From: Marisa cornuarietis
Lineage: Eukaryota; Mollusca; Gastropoda; Architaenioglossa; Ampullariidae
Reading direction: 5' to 3'
Assembly: GCA_004794655.1 (NCBI GenBank)
Contig: SMMW01000559.1
Location: 2,542,001-2,606,000 of the forward strand
DNA length: 64,000 nt
The notes beneath the pieces are model-generated. The model saw nothing but the letters and a program-made list of their open reading frames with translations. It had not been told where the DNA came from and made no database searches. The number at the start of each line of letters is the position of its first letter. The first letter of the stretch is position 1. The position numbers and the translations under genes were made by a program. Positions 1-13,143 of this stretch are shown one piece after another.

Positions 1-216
1 GTAAAAATAACCAAAAATCTTCTAAAATCATTTATGGCGTACAATTAGAGCTATTGTGCTAAACAATATAAAAACAATAATTATAAATGGCATTCACAAA
101 GTGAAAAAATATTAATGGAGCAGTTTTTATTAATTGAAAAACGCAAGTAGAGAAAGACACGCATCTGCAATCTCAGTTTATAAATATTAAAATAAAATTC
201 CACGGCCAGAGCGTGA

Positions 217-298
217 GTCGTCGTGGCCGAGTGGTTAAGGCGATGGACTCGAAATCCATTGGGGTCTCCCCGCACAGGTTCGAATCCTGTCGGCGACG
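217..298 (+). tRNA. tRNA-Ser (anticodon CGA)
   Basis: Decodes UCG serine codons. The acceptor strand 217-223 (GTCGTCG) pairs with 291-297 (CGGCGAC), with one G-U pair and discriminator G298. The D-arm has the A-box sequence TGGCCGAGTGGTTAAGG. The anticodon arm TGGACTCGAAATCCA gives a CGA anticodon in the loop CTCGAAA. A long variable arm (GGGGTCTCCCC) marks it as a class II tRNA, and the T-arm ACAGG-TTCGAAT-CCTGT supplies the B box. No intron and no encoded CCA, as usual for eukaryotes. All stems are intact, so it looks functional rather than a SINE head. Confidence 0.95.
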
Positions 299-1605
299 CA
301 TATATTTTTAGGGTTCGAGGTGGCTATGAATCGCTCACACTAACTTCTGCTTTTAGATGAAGTCTATCGGGTATGTACGGTTTTTGACGATGGAGACAAA
401 TTAGTAAACTAATAATTGTCACTTCTAGTCGCATTTGTTGGAGTTCAAAGTAATGCGCACTCTAGCTTTACTTGTTTTGACGCGTAAGGGAAATATTATA
501 TATTATAACATCTATTAAAACTGAAGAATGTTGTTTGAGGGAATAAAAAACGAATGAATAAACGAATGGATGAAGTATTACAAACAAATGAAGAACGGTG
601 TTGTAGAAGCAGTTCTACACGTGCTGAGGCTGCTAGGCATGCATACCTTTCCACGTTCCCCCTGCCCCCTGTTCAGCTAGTGTCTGGCAGATAAACCCTC
701 TTATGCTGGGTCAGATATTTAGTTAAACAGATTTCAGTCAGTAACGTTCTCACCTTCCTCCACTTCCTAATAAAATATTTTTGCAGTCTAGTTACATGAA
801 CAGTCCAAACGCTCACACATAACCAGCTCTTCTTGTAACAGTGAAGCTTTTATTCTTTTACACACGTGTCTTCACGTGTCGTACATGCAACGAACACCAG
901 CTATCTAGAATCTCTTAGCGCAGCTCACCACCCCCACTCACCCTCATAACCCTCTGCCCCTAGCTAGTGTGCCGTACATCCCAAACCTTTTGTCCTTCAA
1001 GTACTCGACATCTGACATGATTTGCGAAAAACATCTTTTGTCGCTTCTCTCTGGAGGCGTCTTCCGCCGACAGATGAAAAACGCCGGCTTTTCAAGACAA
1101 CCCTAAGCTGTTAAATCCACGGTAGGGACCTTCTAGCTGTTAGTGTCGGCTGCCAAGTATGCTCGTCCCGGGAGTCGTGTCCGACAGACAGCCGCATTCC
1201 CTGTGCATCCGCACACTTCCATCACCAGGCAGCAAATTAATGCTCACAGATTATGTCAACATTTTTATTCTGGTCAAAATGCAAGTTATTCTTTTTGACA
1301 AAAATGGCGCACCGAATAGTGCTTTGGTGCAGTGCTACGTGTACTGAGGTATTAAGGAGGTACGGGAGAACAAAAGACACATTTTAGCAGAAACTCATAT
1401 GATCAGCTTAATCCAATTTTGTTATTCTTTAATTATTGAGCGCTCTCTCTCTCTCTCTCTCTCTCACACTCACACACACACACAGGTCGAAGAAGATATG
1501 AGGTTTTGTAATAATTTTTACAAGGCAGCAGATAAGAAAAAAAAACTTTAATAGTCGATTTAATCTCTGTGGGTCATCCTTTCGTTACTGACGTCACTCT
1601 CTCGC

Positions 1606-1647
<42 letters not shown>

Positions 1648-4240
1648 GGAATAAGATTTTTTTTCAAGCAATCCGGTTTTCAAAAGCAAAGGATTTCTGA
1701 TGTTTGAAATATAACACAAAAAGTCTTCACAGCTTACAAGAGTAAATTGTTCGACATATGACATTACTATATTATGAATCATCGGAATGTTGGACAGAGA
1801 TGGATTGACCCCCACGATGCACGAATGGTGACAACACCTGAACAAAGACTCCTACAGGGATCAGATACTAATAAGTCTGTGGTTGATTTGTCAACGAATA
1901 CAACTGTGGAATCTGTCTCATTACTTTGAAGTCGTCGGCGATCTTCATTTATTAGGAAGAAGAATTCTAAAGGAAGGCAGGGTCCAGGTACGACTGTGCT
2001 CAAGTAATACATTTTCCTGTCACCTTCGACTGATAGGAACTATTTTGTCGGCACATGGAATTTACATCAAAGAAAGTAACTTCTGTTACAGTCGAGGTGA
2101 AAGTACTTAGTGTTACTCTGCAATGAAGAGAATATTGCTAGCAGCAACTGGAAAACTGTTGTAGTGGCAATACTAACAATAGTATAATCAACAACATAAT
2201 CAAGACACAAGAAATCAACAATGACGCATTTCAGTCACCAATACTTTATTTATTTTTTTATTAATTTTTAAGGATTAACAACGTTCGTTCATCTCTACTG
2301 GAAGTGAAATAATTAGATGATTTGTACAACGCATATGCTTAAAAAACAGGAAAATCTCCCCCTCTCTCTCTCTCTCTCTCTTTCTCTCTCACCTTATCGT
2401 ACATCTTTGCACACAAAATTATACAGTATAGCAAGAATAATTCAACCCAGTAAAAACAAGCATAAATTAAAAAAGAAGATATTGATGATGGATGGATGAA
2501 GGAAGGGAGGGATACATCTTTTACAGCGCTTACAGAGTGTTGCCGCTTCCGAGTTTATCTTCTTATTAACAGTAGAACGCTCTTTTTTTTTTGGGGGGGG
2601 GCGCTTATGATTGATGATTAATGCAAATAATAGTAATAAACGGCCAGGTGTTGTATACAAAATGCTTCTAAATTTACATGAAAGAGAAATCCTGGTCTAA
2701 TTATATCAGTACTGTCCAGACAATCCAGCAAGATCTTGGCCTAAGTGGAATATGGATAAACTAGAAAAACATGAACATATATAGTGATTAATTTAAGAAG
2801 ATAATAGATAAGTCCCTCCAGTGCCAGTATATCCAGAGCTGCTTAGAAGAATTAGACTCACAATAAATATACTCAAATAATAGAATGTTTAAAAGTACCT
2901 TTTCACAACAACCCTATTTAAAAAAACAAAAACACTTTCTCTCCATTATTATTTCCCTTTAAAATTTAGGACACTGAACAACTACTGAATAAATGTGGAA
3001 ACAATGAGATTCCTAGAAATGAAAGGGTCTGAAGACTCTGTAACACTAAGGATGTAGAGGATGAATTTCATTGTCTATTCAACACTGCCAAAAAAAATTG
3101 CTGACAACCAAAAAATAATTTATCAATATACTCAGTTTTTTTGCCTATACGTTCCATTCTATATATACATATATAGGCAGATTTGAGTGAGTATGTAGCA
3201 CTAATTATTTACTAAAACATGTTTCCTCTGTAAGCGTTGTGTCATAGCTAAAACTAGAACTCGGGTGGAAGGGGGGAAAGGTTAGATCGGGAGAAGCGGG
3301 GAAGGGGAGATGAAAGGGAGCGAATACCTACCGCCCGACTGCTGTCTGAAGGAATGTCGCCGTGACGCAAACACACCATTCTGTGGTTATGGCCCCTGGC
3401 ATGTGCCGCCGCATGTTGGTAGTGTTTGATGGATGGGTCACGTGACGTCGGCTCATCAAATAATATCTACATCTTATTCTTCTATCCTCGATGACGGCCT
3501 GCGGCTGCTGGACTCCTTCATTCACAAGCAAGGTGCCTACGTCATAGTTGGTAGACGATGAAGGCGCGGGGCTCTTCAAGAAGGGTGCGCACCCTACAAG
3601 AAAGGGCGATTGAGGAAAATGGTACTAGGGTGCAGCTACCCGAGTGGACGCCAATGTTTGCACAAAATTGTCAATTGTATTTCGTTGAAAGAAAGAAAGA
3701 AAGAAAGAAAAGGGGTGGGAACAGCAGCGGGAGGCAGAAAGCTGATGACAAAGGTTGACAGAAAAAAAACATCACTCTGTCAACCTCCCTCATCTCTCTC
3801 TTTCTCACCCTTATAATCCACCATTATCTCACATTAACTCATTCTCTCGTGCGCACGCGCACACATACGCAAGCAATCACACAGGCGCAAAAGAGAGAAA
3901 GAGAGAGAAAAGGTGGATTGGGGGAGATAGAGGACAGATGAGACAGACAGACTGTACACACAGAGAGACAGACGGTAGCAGAAAGAGACAGAGAGAGAGA
4001 AAAAAGTAGTTAAGGAAAGTAAGTTTGTTTTCTCACTTTCCTCGCGACAAAGGCACGGCAACTTACACATGTAATGGGCATTACATCTCATTCCCAGCAG
4101 CTTAGCCAGAGCTGGAGGCGCTTCTCTTCGCGCCATAGAGATTGCTGCACGGCGCATCTCTCCTCTTCTTGCCCAGCCCGGCGTGAAATAGACGAAGAGT
4201 TGCAGCGCCATCTATATGGTAATAGCATCTCTTCCGCGAC
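299..4240. other. gene-free stretch with simple repeats
   Basis: I see no coding gene here. Short open frames are scattered and lack any recognisable domain. It holds (CT)n/(CA)n at about 1443-1486, (GAT)n at 1611-1647, (CT)n at 2357-2390, short AAAG tracts near 3690-3712, and purine-rich GAGA tracts at 3890-4010. Composition is AT-rich up to 3.2 kb and more mixed afterwards. Confidence 0.6.
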
Positions 4241-4338
4241 CGTGCCGCAGCACTAGGGGGACTCAGCGACCCACGGCACGGGAGCAAGATGAAGGCGATA
4301 GGCCTGCCAGCCCCTGTCTCTTTTCGCATGTATGAAGT

Positions 4339-4403
4339 AATTAAATTTGAATTAATCAGCTCCGTAGTTAACGCCATGAACACGTGGGATAATTGAGTTT
4401 TCG
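4339..4403 (+). promoter_or_regulatory. duplicated conserved element, upstream copy (element A)
   Basis: It matches element B at 34982-35046 without gaps. A 22-bp block (AATTAAATTTG...TTAATCAGC) is identical, then come 15 bp of diverged spacer, ATGAACACG identical, 5 bp mostly diverged, TAATT identical, 2 bp different, and GTTTTCG identical. By my count about 50 of 65 positions match, and 43 of them fall in the four perfect blocks. The first block is an imperfect palindrome of TTAAT/ATTAA homeodomain-type half sites. It lies about 14.2 kb upstream of the unc-4 start codon, in the same orientation as copy B. Reading it as an enhancer is inference. Confidence 0.65.
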
Positions 4404-4760
4404 GTGTTTAGATCGGAGCGGGCTCCAAAAGATGACATATGTAATATCAGGCTAATCACTGGCTTATTGAACGGGCGCCGGCATTGCCTCGTAAACTTGC
4501 TGCTCTCCCTTTTCCCATCCCGGCCTCGTCTCGGGCTGGCCGAGAGTCTCGGAGGACGCACGAGATTACATCAGTCGCGTAGAGGGCGCGCTGGGCGGCT
4601 TACAGCGCGGAGTTGTGCTGCCCGCTTTTCATTAACAACGCCGATTGCTGACAAATGGCCGGCTCCTTCATTGATTCTGGTACCGATTACAAGGACAGGC
4701 TCCGTCATTTTCTGGTCTCAGCGCCTATGAATTTGCTGCCAGGAGATTCTTCCCCGGCAT
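4404..4760. promoter_or_regulatory. candidate conserved noncoding block next to element A
   Basis: This is non-repetitive, moderately GC-rich sequence directly following element A. It has short AT-rich core motifs (GCTAATCAC near 4450, CATTAAC near 4630, TTCATTGATTC near 4666) embedded in CpG-containing DNA, and no coding signature. The texture is that of a noncoding regulatory element, but I cannot show conservation from one sequence. Confidence 0.3.
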
Positions 4761-7514
<2,754 letters not shown>

Positions 7515-7712
7515 TTAAGATTGTAGGTACCAATGTACGTTTTGTGAGGGTAGTGTCCACGTCTCTCTCTCTCTCTGATTTATTGTCCCCAACCATCTAC
7601 AAAGTCAAGTACCTATTCCCAACAGCTGGGTTGACATTGTCGGGTTGTGGGGGAGAATTCACTATGCGACACGAGTATCGGGTAGTGCTTTAACTTCTCG
7701 GCTATCCGTTTC
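7515..7712 (-). mobile_element. decayed tRNA-head SINE (family 1)
   Basis: On the minus strand it begins with a degraded A-box region (GGATAGCCGAGAAGTTAAAGC). It continues with a tail resembling the better copies at 54548-54826 and 24905-25135, including counterparts of AAATGGGTACCTGACT and GAGGGTTGGGGA. A CT run interrupts the body. It is old and diverged, with no clear target-site duplication. Confidence 0.6.
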
Positions 7713-8271
7713 TCCGAAAATATGAAACGATGTTAAGCAAGCGCAAATTTTAAAGCGACTAAAAAAATGTGGGAAAATAGTTTTAAACGAAAAATAAGAG
7801 TTTATCAAAACATAGGAAACGCAGCAGCACAGAGGTGGATCCTAACTCCAGATAATGGCGTGAAAATAGCAGGACATGCGCACTGTCGCGCGATGGATCA
7901 TGGGTAAGGTTACCGGCTGATTTATCGCCTCGATGCTGCAAATGCTAGATATTATTCAGACCTTCTTCCCAGACAGAAGCTAAGGTATCAAAGCCTGCAG
8001 GCAACATACTGTCAGCTCAGCATACAAGGGCTTGTCCTGTCAAAGTGCCGACACTTGGGGTCAGTTTTCCGTCGCAGTAATCAGCGATAGGATGCAGACC
8101 CTCCTCTGTTAACAATCGGTATATTTGGTGGCAAATGAGGTGTTAAAAGGTCATTAGCACTTGTGCCTTTTGGGGGCGTTCCGGTTTCTAGAGGTGTGAC
8201 AAGAGCATCTGTAATCTTTTTACATGTTATACATACACAGAAAAACACATGCATCTGCACATACATGAGGA

Positions 8272-8273
<2 letters not shown>

Positions 8274-8368
<95 letters not shown>
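8274..8368. repeat. (CA)n microsatellite, 95 bp
   Basis: Perfect CA dinucleotide array. Confidence 0.97.
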
Positions 8369-8370
<2 letters not shown>

Positions 8371-9465
8371 AAAATACTCAAGCGAAGCCGATTAAAAGTA
8401 TGTACAAATATTGTTATTACACAGTGATGAGCACGAAGATCCAGCTTAAAATATTGAAGTAGTGAAATATAGTCTCAATACAAGTTTGGTGGTACAAATA
8501 TCTTCTCAGTGTCTTGCTGGAAAACGGCGAAAGCACTTCAGCAAAGTCCCTGTCTTTATTTCATTGATTATAATAGAGTATTAGGTCTACGAATGTACCA
8601 GAGAAATTCCGTTTAGAAGACAACAATTTTACGCGTGCCCATTTCTTAATTGTTCACACACCACGCCTTTTATTGTAAATCAGCCATCGACGAGCCATCG
8701 CACTTTAGTCAACCATAAAACAGTCAAGAATAATGGAATGATTGATTCGAATGCTCTTGACTATAACATCAGTCGCCGCAGGGGGGTTGTGGGAAGTGAC
8801 CGCAAAGGTTTGTCGGAGTGTGGAGTGTTTTCCCATGGTCGCCGTTGTCACCAGTATCTGATGCTTGATGCTTGGACATCATTCCACCTTGTTTGACGAG
8901 GGAGGGTGGCGTGGGAAGAGGACACGATGCAAGGATGGGAGATGAAATCGCTAAGTGAAAGCTGATTGTTCGATATTCCAGCTTTCGCGACACAAGGAAG
9001 GGTATGCCTTCTTTCATCCTGTCTTGCGCCCTCGATCAGTGGGTGTAAAAATGTATGAACGCATGTAAAAGCATGTGGGCAGATGCAAGAGCGTACGAAC
9101 GTGTGAAATACATAAAAATCCAAGTATGCGGTTTTAAGCAAACTAGGAAACTAGTAGCGCAGACTCCAAAAGTAGATGGGATGAAGTCCAAGTACCTAAT
9201 TGTGTTTGCATTCTTTGTTTTCAATTACAAATCTCACTTACATGTGTAGGTAAGCTCAATTCAGTATATTAAAAATACAGAACACAGGATAAGAAATTCG
9301 CGCGCGCATGTGTGGGGGTAGGGGGCAGGTTATGTTGATCCAGAGCATTTTTTATGTTTATTTTCTACGTTTCCGCTTCTGTCTCCAGATTTAAAAAGTG
9401 TACAGACGCAAAATAAATTTTGACAGCATAACTACAGACACTATCCTATGAGAGCGAAGGACAGG

Positions 9466-9468
<3 letters not shown>

Positions 9469-9548
<80 letters not shown>
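9469..9548. repeat. (GATT)n microsatellite, 20 units
   Basis: Perfect tetranucleotide array of about 80 bp. It reads as repeated NQSI on the minus strand, which is not a gene. Confidence 0.97.
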
Positions 9549-10108
9549 TCCAAAGTCATGACCCTCCAGAAAAGGATGCTTTCGCAAAACAGGGATAATA
9601 CTATTACAATCAAAAATAATAAACAAATATATAAATATGGGAGAAGGGGAGGGCAGTATGGAAATTGGGGGGGGGGAGGCAGAAAGTAAACAAGTGAGAA
9701 ATGGTCAGAGAAAGAGAAGAGGCCAACTCTGAAAACACCACAATTTTCATTTCCCCCCTTCACTTTAAAACCCAATACTTCCATTGTCAAGCATTTTAAC
9801 CCGTCATCCCAGGGGGACATCAATAGTACAAGTGTTTCACTCGTGTCACAGCGACGCTTCGCATGAATAAACTTGACTTCAATAAAGTGATAGATCGAAA
9901 GTTAATCGAAAATAAAATCCCAGATGGACAAGTTAGCGGCAGGGATGAACCCAAGCAAACTGAATACCCTTGCATTTTATTAAAGACAAACACAATTTTG
10001 TCCAAAATAATAAGTGTTTTTGCTTCATTACTGTCTAAAAGACTACGTTAAGGTTTGTAACGTCTCCCTCTTTGCCATCAACGTTCGGAGTTCTCTGTCA
10101 CTTTCTCT

Positions 10109-10290
10109 TTGAACTGCGGCTTCGCTCGAAGATCGGATGTGTATGTCTTTGGACTGCTGGCTGTTTGCCGCGAACAACTCTCGCGAAGTTGTAGGCTGGC
10201 AGGTTTCGGTGAACCGTTTAAGAGTTTAACACCTGAAATCGCGATTACATTCTTAAAGTCAATAACAGGCTTAATAAATTTGTTAGTTAG
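10109..10290 (+). repeat. interspersed repeat, copy 1 (inverted copy at about 46270-46400)
   Basis: The segment from GGACTGCTGGCTGTTTGCCG through GAAGTTGTAGGCTGGCAGG to ATTCTTAAAGTCAA aligns with the reverse complement of about 46283-46385. The two copies share the conceptual peptide pattern LLAVCR....RSCRL.G.GE on opposite strands. A family of unknown class, possibly a short nonautonomous DNA element or an old retroposon fragment. Confidence 0.6.
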
Positions 10291-10489
10291 CTAGTTACTT
10301 TTTCTCAGCCTCCACTTCCTATGACTTAGATCCAATAAACTGAAAACACAACAAACCATAAAGTTTGAGCTTTTGTACCTCCGTGAACACGAGAGTCAGC
10401 GTTGTCTCTTCTTCTTTATGTTTTTAGTTAAACCAGAAGTGAATTGGTGCTTTGTTCTCGATCTAAAAGTTAACGCGGCAAGCAGTCCA

Positions 10490-10689
10490 AATATCGAAAT
10501 CAGTGCTCGAAACTTTCAAGACTGGCCTTAAAACACATCTCTTTTAGAAAACCTATACTCAGACATGTTTGCTACGGAGAACTTTGCTGAAATGTTTAAC
10601 TGTGTGCTTCGTTTTAAGTCAAAATGTCATTTTGCTTCTAGTCCTCTAAACATAGCACACTGAGGTTGCCTCCATACGGGGAAGTGCGC

Positions 10690-10725
<36 letters not shown>

Positions 10726-10735
10726 GCTACAGAAC
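10490..10735 (+). mobile_element. LINE 3' end with (TTA)n tail
   Basis: Near 10515 the frame reads FKTGLKTHLF followed by a stop, the typical last residues of a non-LTR retrotransposon reverse transcriptase ORF. About 170 bp of 3' UTR follows, ending GGGAAGTGCGCTTTA and a (TTA)n array (about 10690-10724), the usual tail of L2/CR1-like elements. It is strongly 5'-truncated. Clade assignment is inference. Confidence 0.7.
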
Positions 10736-12080
10736 TATAAAAAAAACAGAGTTAAACAATCTTACCAGACACATAAAATTAACACAAAAAATGTGGTTAT
10801 GGTTCTGCTACCAAAAACTATCTCGCATCTAAGTTTGCGGTTTTTCTGTTGCTGTGTGATGAGCAGCTTTTTCATGTTATTTGAGGATTCCTTAATATTA
10901 ATTCGAGCCATATCTTTCGACAGATGGCCAGTGACAGACTATCGGCTTCATCGCTTGCCGAATTTATATCCATATTCATTATCAGTTCGCCTGGCTACGA
11001 TTTAACAGCCTTGAAGTCGGAACAGGTCAAAGGGGCATGGAGGCCATCTTATCTGTCCGCGGCTCGCTGACTTCTGAAGCTACCACTCGAGTAATCGTTC
11101 TTGCTAGAGGGCCATGATGGGCGTCTGGCAAGATCGAATCATCAGAATCTTTGATAATACGGTACGGTACAGCTTTTACGAAAAGAAAGAAAGAAAGAAA
11201 GAAAGAAAAAAAGAAACAAAGTGGTGATGTAAGAGGAAAGAGAGACAAAACTAAAAAGAAGAGAAGAAGAAAACCACTATCATTCTCCGATTTCCATTTT
11301 TAGCGGTCTAAGCTTCGTCGAATTTCATCTTCACAGTTCTTTAGAGCAGGAGTGAAGATACCATCGGTGACAGTTGGGCAATGTCGTCGGCGATCACAGT
11401 CAAACTTCCTTCAAATTACTGCACGCCAGCGGTTTGTAAAATTAGCTCTTCTGATTTGACTGCTGCACGACCGATAGCATCTGATTTAAACGAGCTTCAG
11501 AAAATGCAATGCTAACGAGTCCAGAATAAATCAGTTAGCACTCTCTATTTTAACGAATTGCCGTGCTCACGATTCGCGATCGGAAGGCGAGATAATTCTG
11601 AGGATAGAAACAAATTTCGAACGAAAGCAATGGTCCTTTTTTTTCCAGAAAAGTTTCATTAGAAAAAGTTTTTGAAATAAGAACGAAGGAAGAAATAGTT
11701 GATTTGACAAAAACAGGGACAACCTAAATCAAGAATCCTTAGGCTTCTGTAAAATGTGTCAGTGAAAGTCGTCCAACTTGGCTGAGAATTGCCTGGTGAA
11801 ACTCGAGAATCCTTTCCGCTCGGTAAAGATTTTACACGGAGGGAGTATAATAGGTAATCGGTTAATAAGGCACAACTGACAGGTCATGTACAGGTGCTAA
11901 TAGGCTCAGTTGATGAAAGCGGTGAATACTTATTCGAGGAAACCTCATCTCTTTGTTATCTGGCTTCGTATTACTTTTGCAAGAGGATGAATCTGAACGG
12001 TTTCGTATGGGTACAGGTGACAGATATACGACAACCATGTAAGGGACCTAATCTTGATGGTCATTACAGCAGAAATATTT

Positions 12081-12089
12081 CTGCTGTTG

Positions 12090-12167
<78 letters not shown>

Positions 12168-12241
12168 ATGAGGAGGAGGAGGAGGAGGAGGAGGAGGAGG
12201 AGGAAGACGACGACAACGACGATGATGATGATCATCATCAT
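12081..12241. repeat. compound trinucleotide array (GCT)n(GAT)n(GAG)n(GAC)n(GAT)n
   Basis: Successive runs of GCT, GAT and GAG, then mixed GAC/GAT and finally CAT triplets, all in one phase. The phase is open in several frames, giving artefactual polyAla-polyAsp-polyGlu peptides. Confidence 0.95.
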
Positions 12242-13058
12242 CTGGTAGTAGTACTTGTTTGTGTAGATTGTGCTTTCGTAATCTTCGTCTCCTTAGTGGT
12301 CCTGGCTGCCGCCCGTACCAGCTGAACTCGCGGATTAACGATGCAGAGGGGGATACGGATTCAGGATGAGAGCGAAAGGGAGGGAGAGGGAGAGAGAGAG
12401 AGAGTTGCTGCTGACGAGCTTTCCCGCTAGTTTGACCTTTGATCCTTGCTGCATCAGATAAAGACGCTGGACTGGCTGTAGGACCCCTAAGCACAGTCCT
12501 GCGCTTGAGTTTTCCCAGAGTCCCATCGCGGTCTCCAGGGCAGAAAAGCCGGGCATCGAGGCCAAGGGATAAAAAGTACCCGAGGAACTATACACCCGAG
12601 CCTTCCCTTGAGGACAGACAGCACGTGGAGACATGAAAGGAGCCTCCTTCTGGCCTAGCAGCCAATGAACGCAGCTTGCGGCGTCGCGCGGGTTTTTGTG
12701 AAAAGGCAGACGACGAAGATCCGATGCGGATAAGAGTCGAGCTTTAGGTCATCGACGCCATTATCGAAGGGATGATCGCTGCGGAGACGCTGAACAAAAG
12801 ATTTTTTTCCTGGGAACTTGCCCCTTCTGTGACGACAATTAGCAGGCAGTGAAGCCGCGTTGCTGGACTGCTGGGTTGACTGTTGATCGGTGTGCACATC
12901 ACATGCTAATGACCCAGATGGGTGGCGGTTTCAATCAAGGATGTTGATAAGGCTGGAGAACGGGGGTTAGGGAACCCCTTTTCCGGACTGCTGAACTGCG
13001 CTGATGCTACTTGACTCTTCTATCTTTACCTATGCACATACATGAATGGATGCACATA

Positions 13059-13060
<2 letters not shown>

Positions 13061-13138
<78 letters not shown>
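13061..13138. repeat. (CT)n(CA)n microsatellite
   Basis: About 20 bp of CT followed by 58 bp of CA. Confidence 0.95.

Positions 13139-13143
<5 letters not shown>

Larger units (their letters stand above)
7713..10108. other. gene-free stretch with two long microsatellites
   Basis: No gene is recognised. Besides the (CA)n at 8274-8368 and (GATT)n at 9469-9548 it contains unique sequence only. ORFs at 8.77-9.25 kb on both strands lack domains and overlap each other. Confidence 0.55.

Noticed and set aside
3834..4211. 125-codon minus-strand frame
   Set aside because: Runs over GAGA-rich low-complexity DNA, Ser/Leu-rich, no domain, no splice context.
11894..12325. 143-codon plus-strand open frame with polyAla, polyAsp and polyGlu runs
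   Set aside because: The length comes from a trinucleotide array that is open in several frames on both strands; the flanking residues show no domain.
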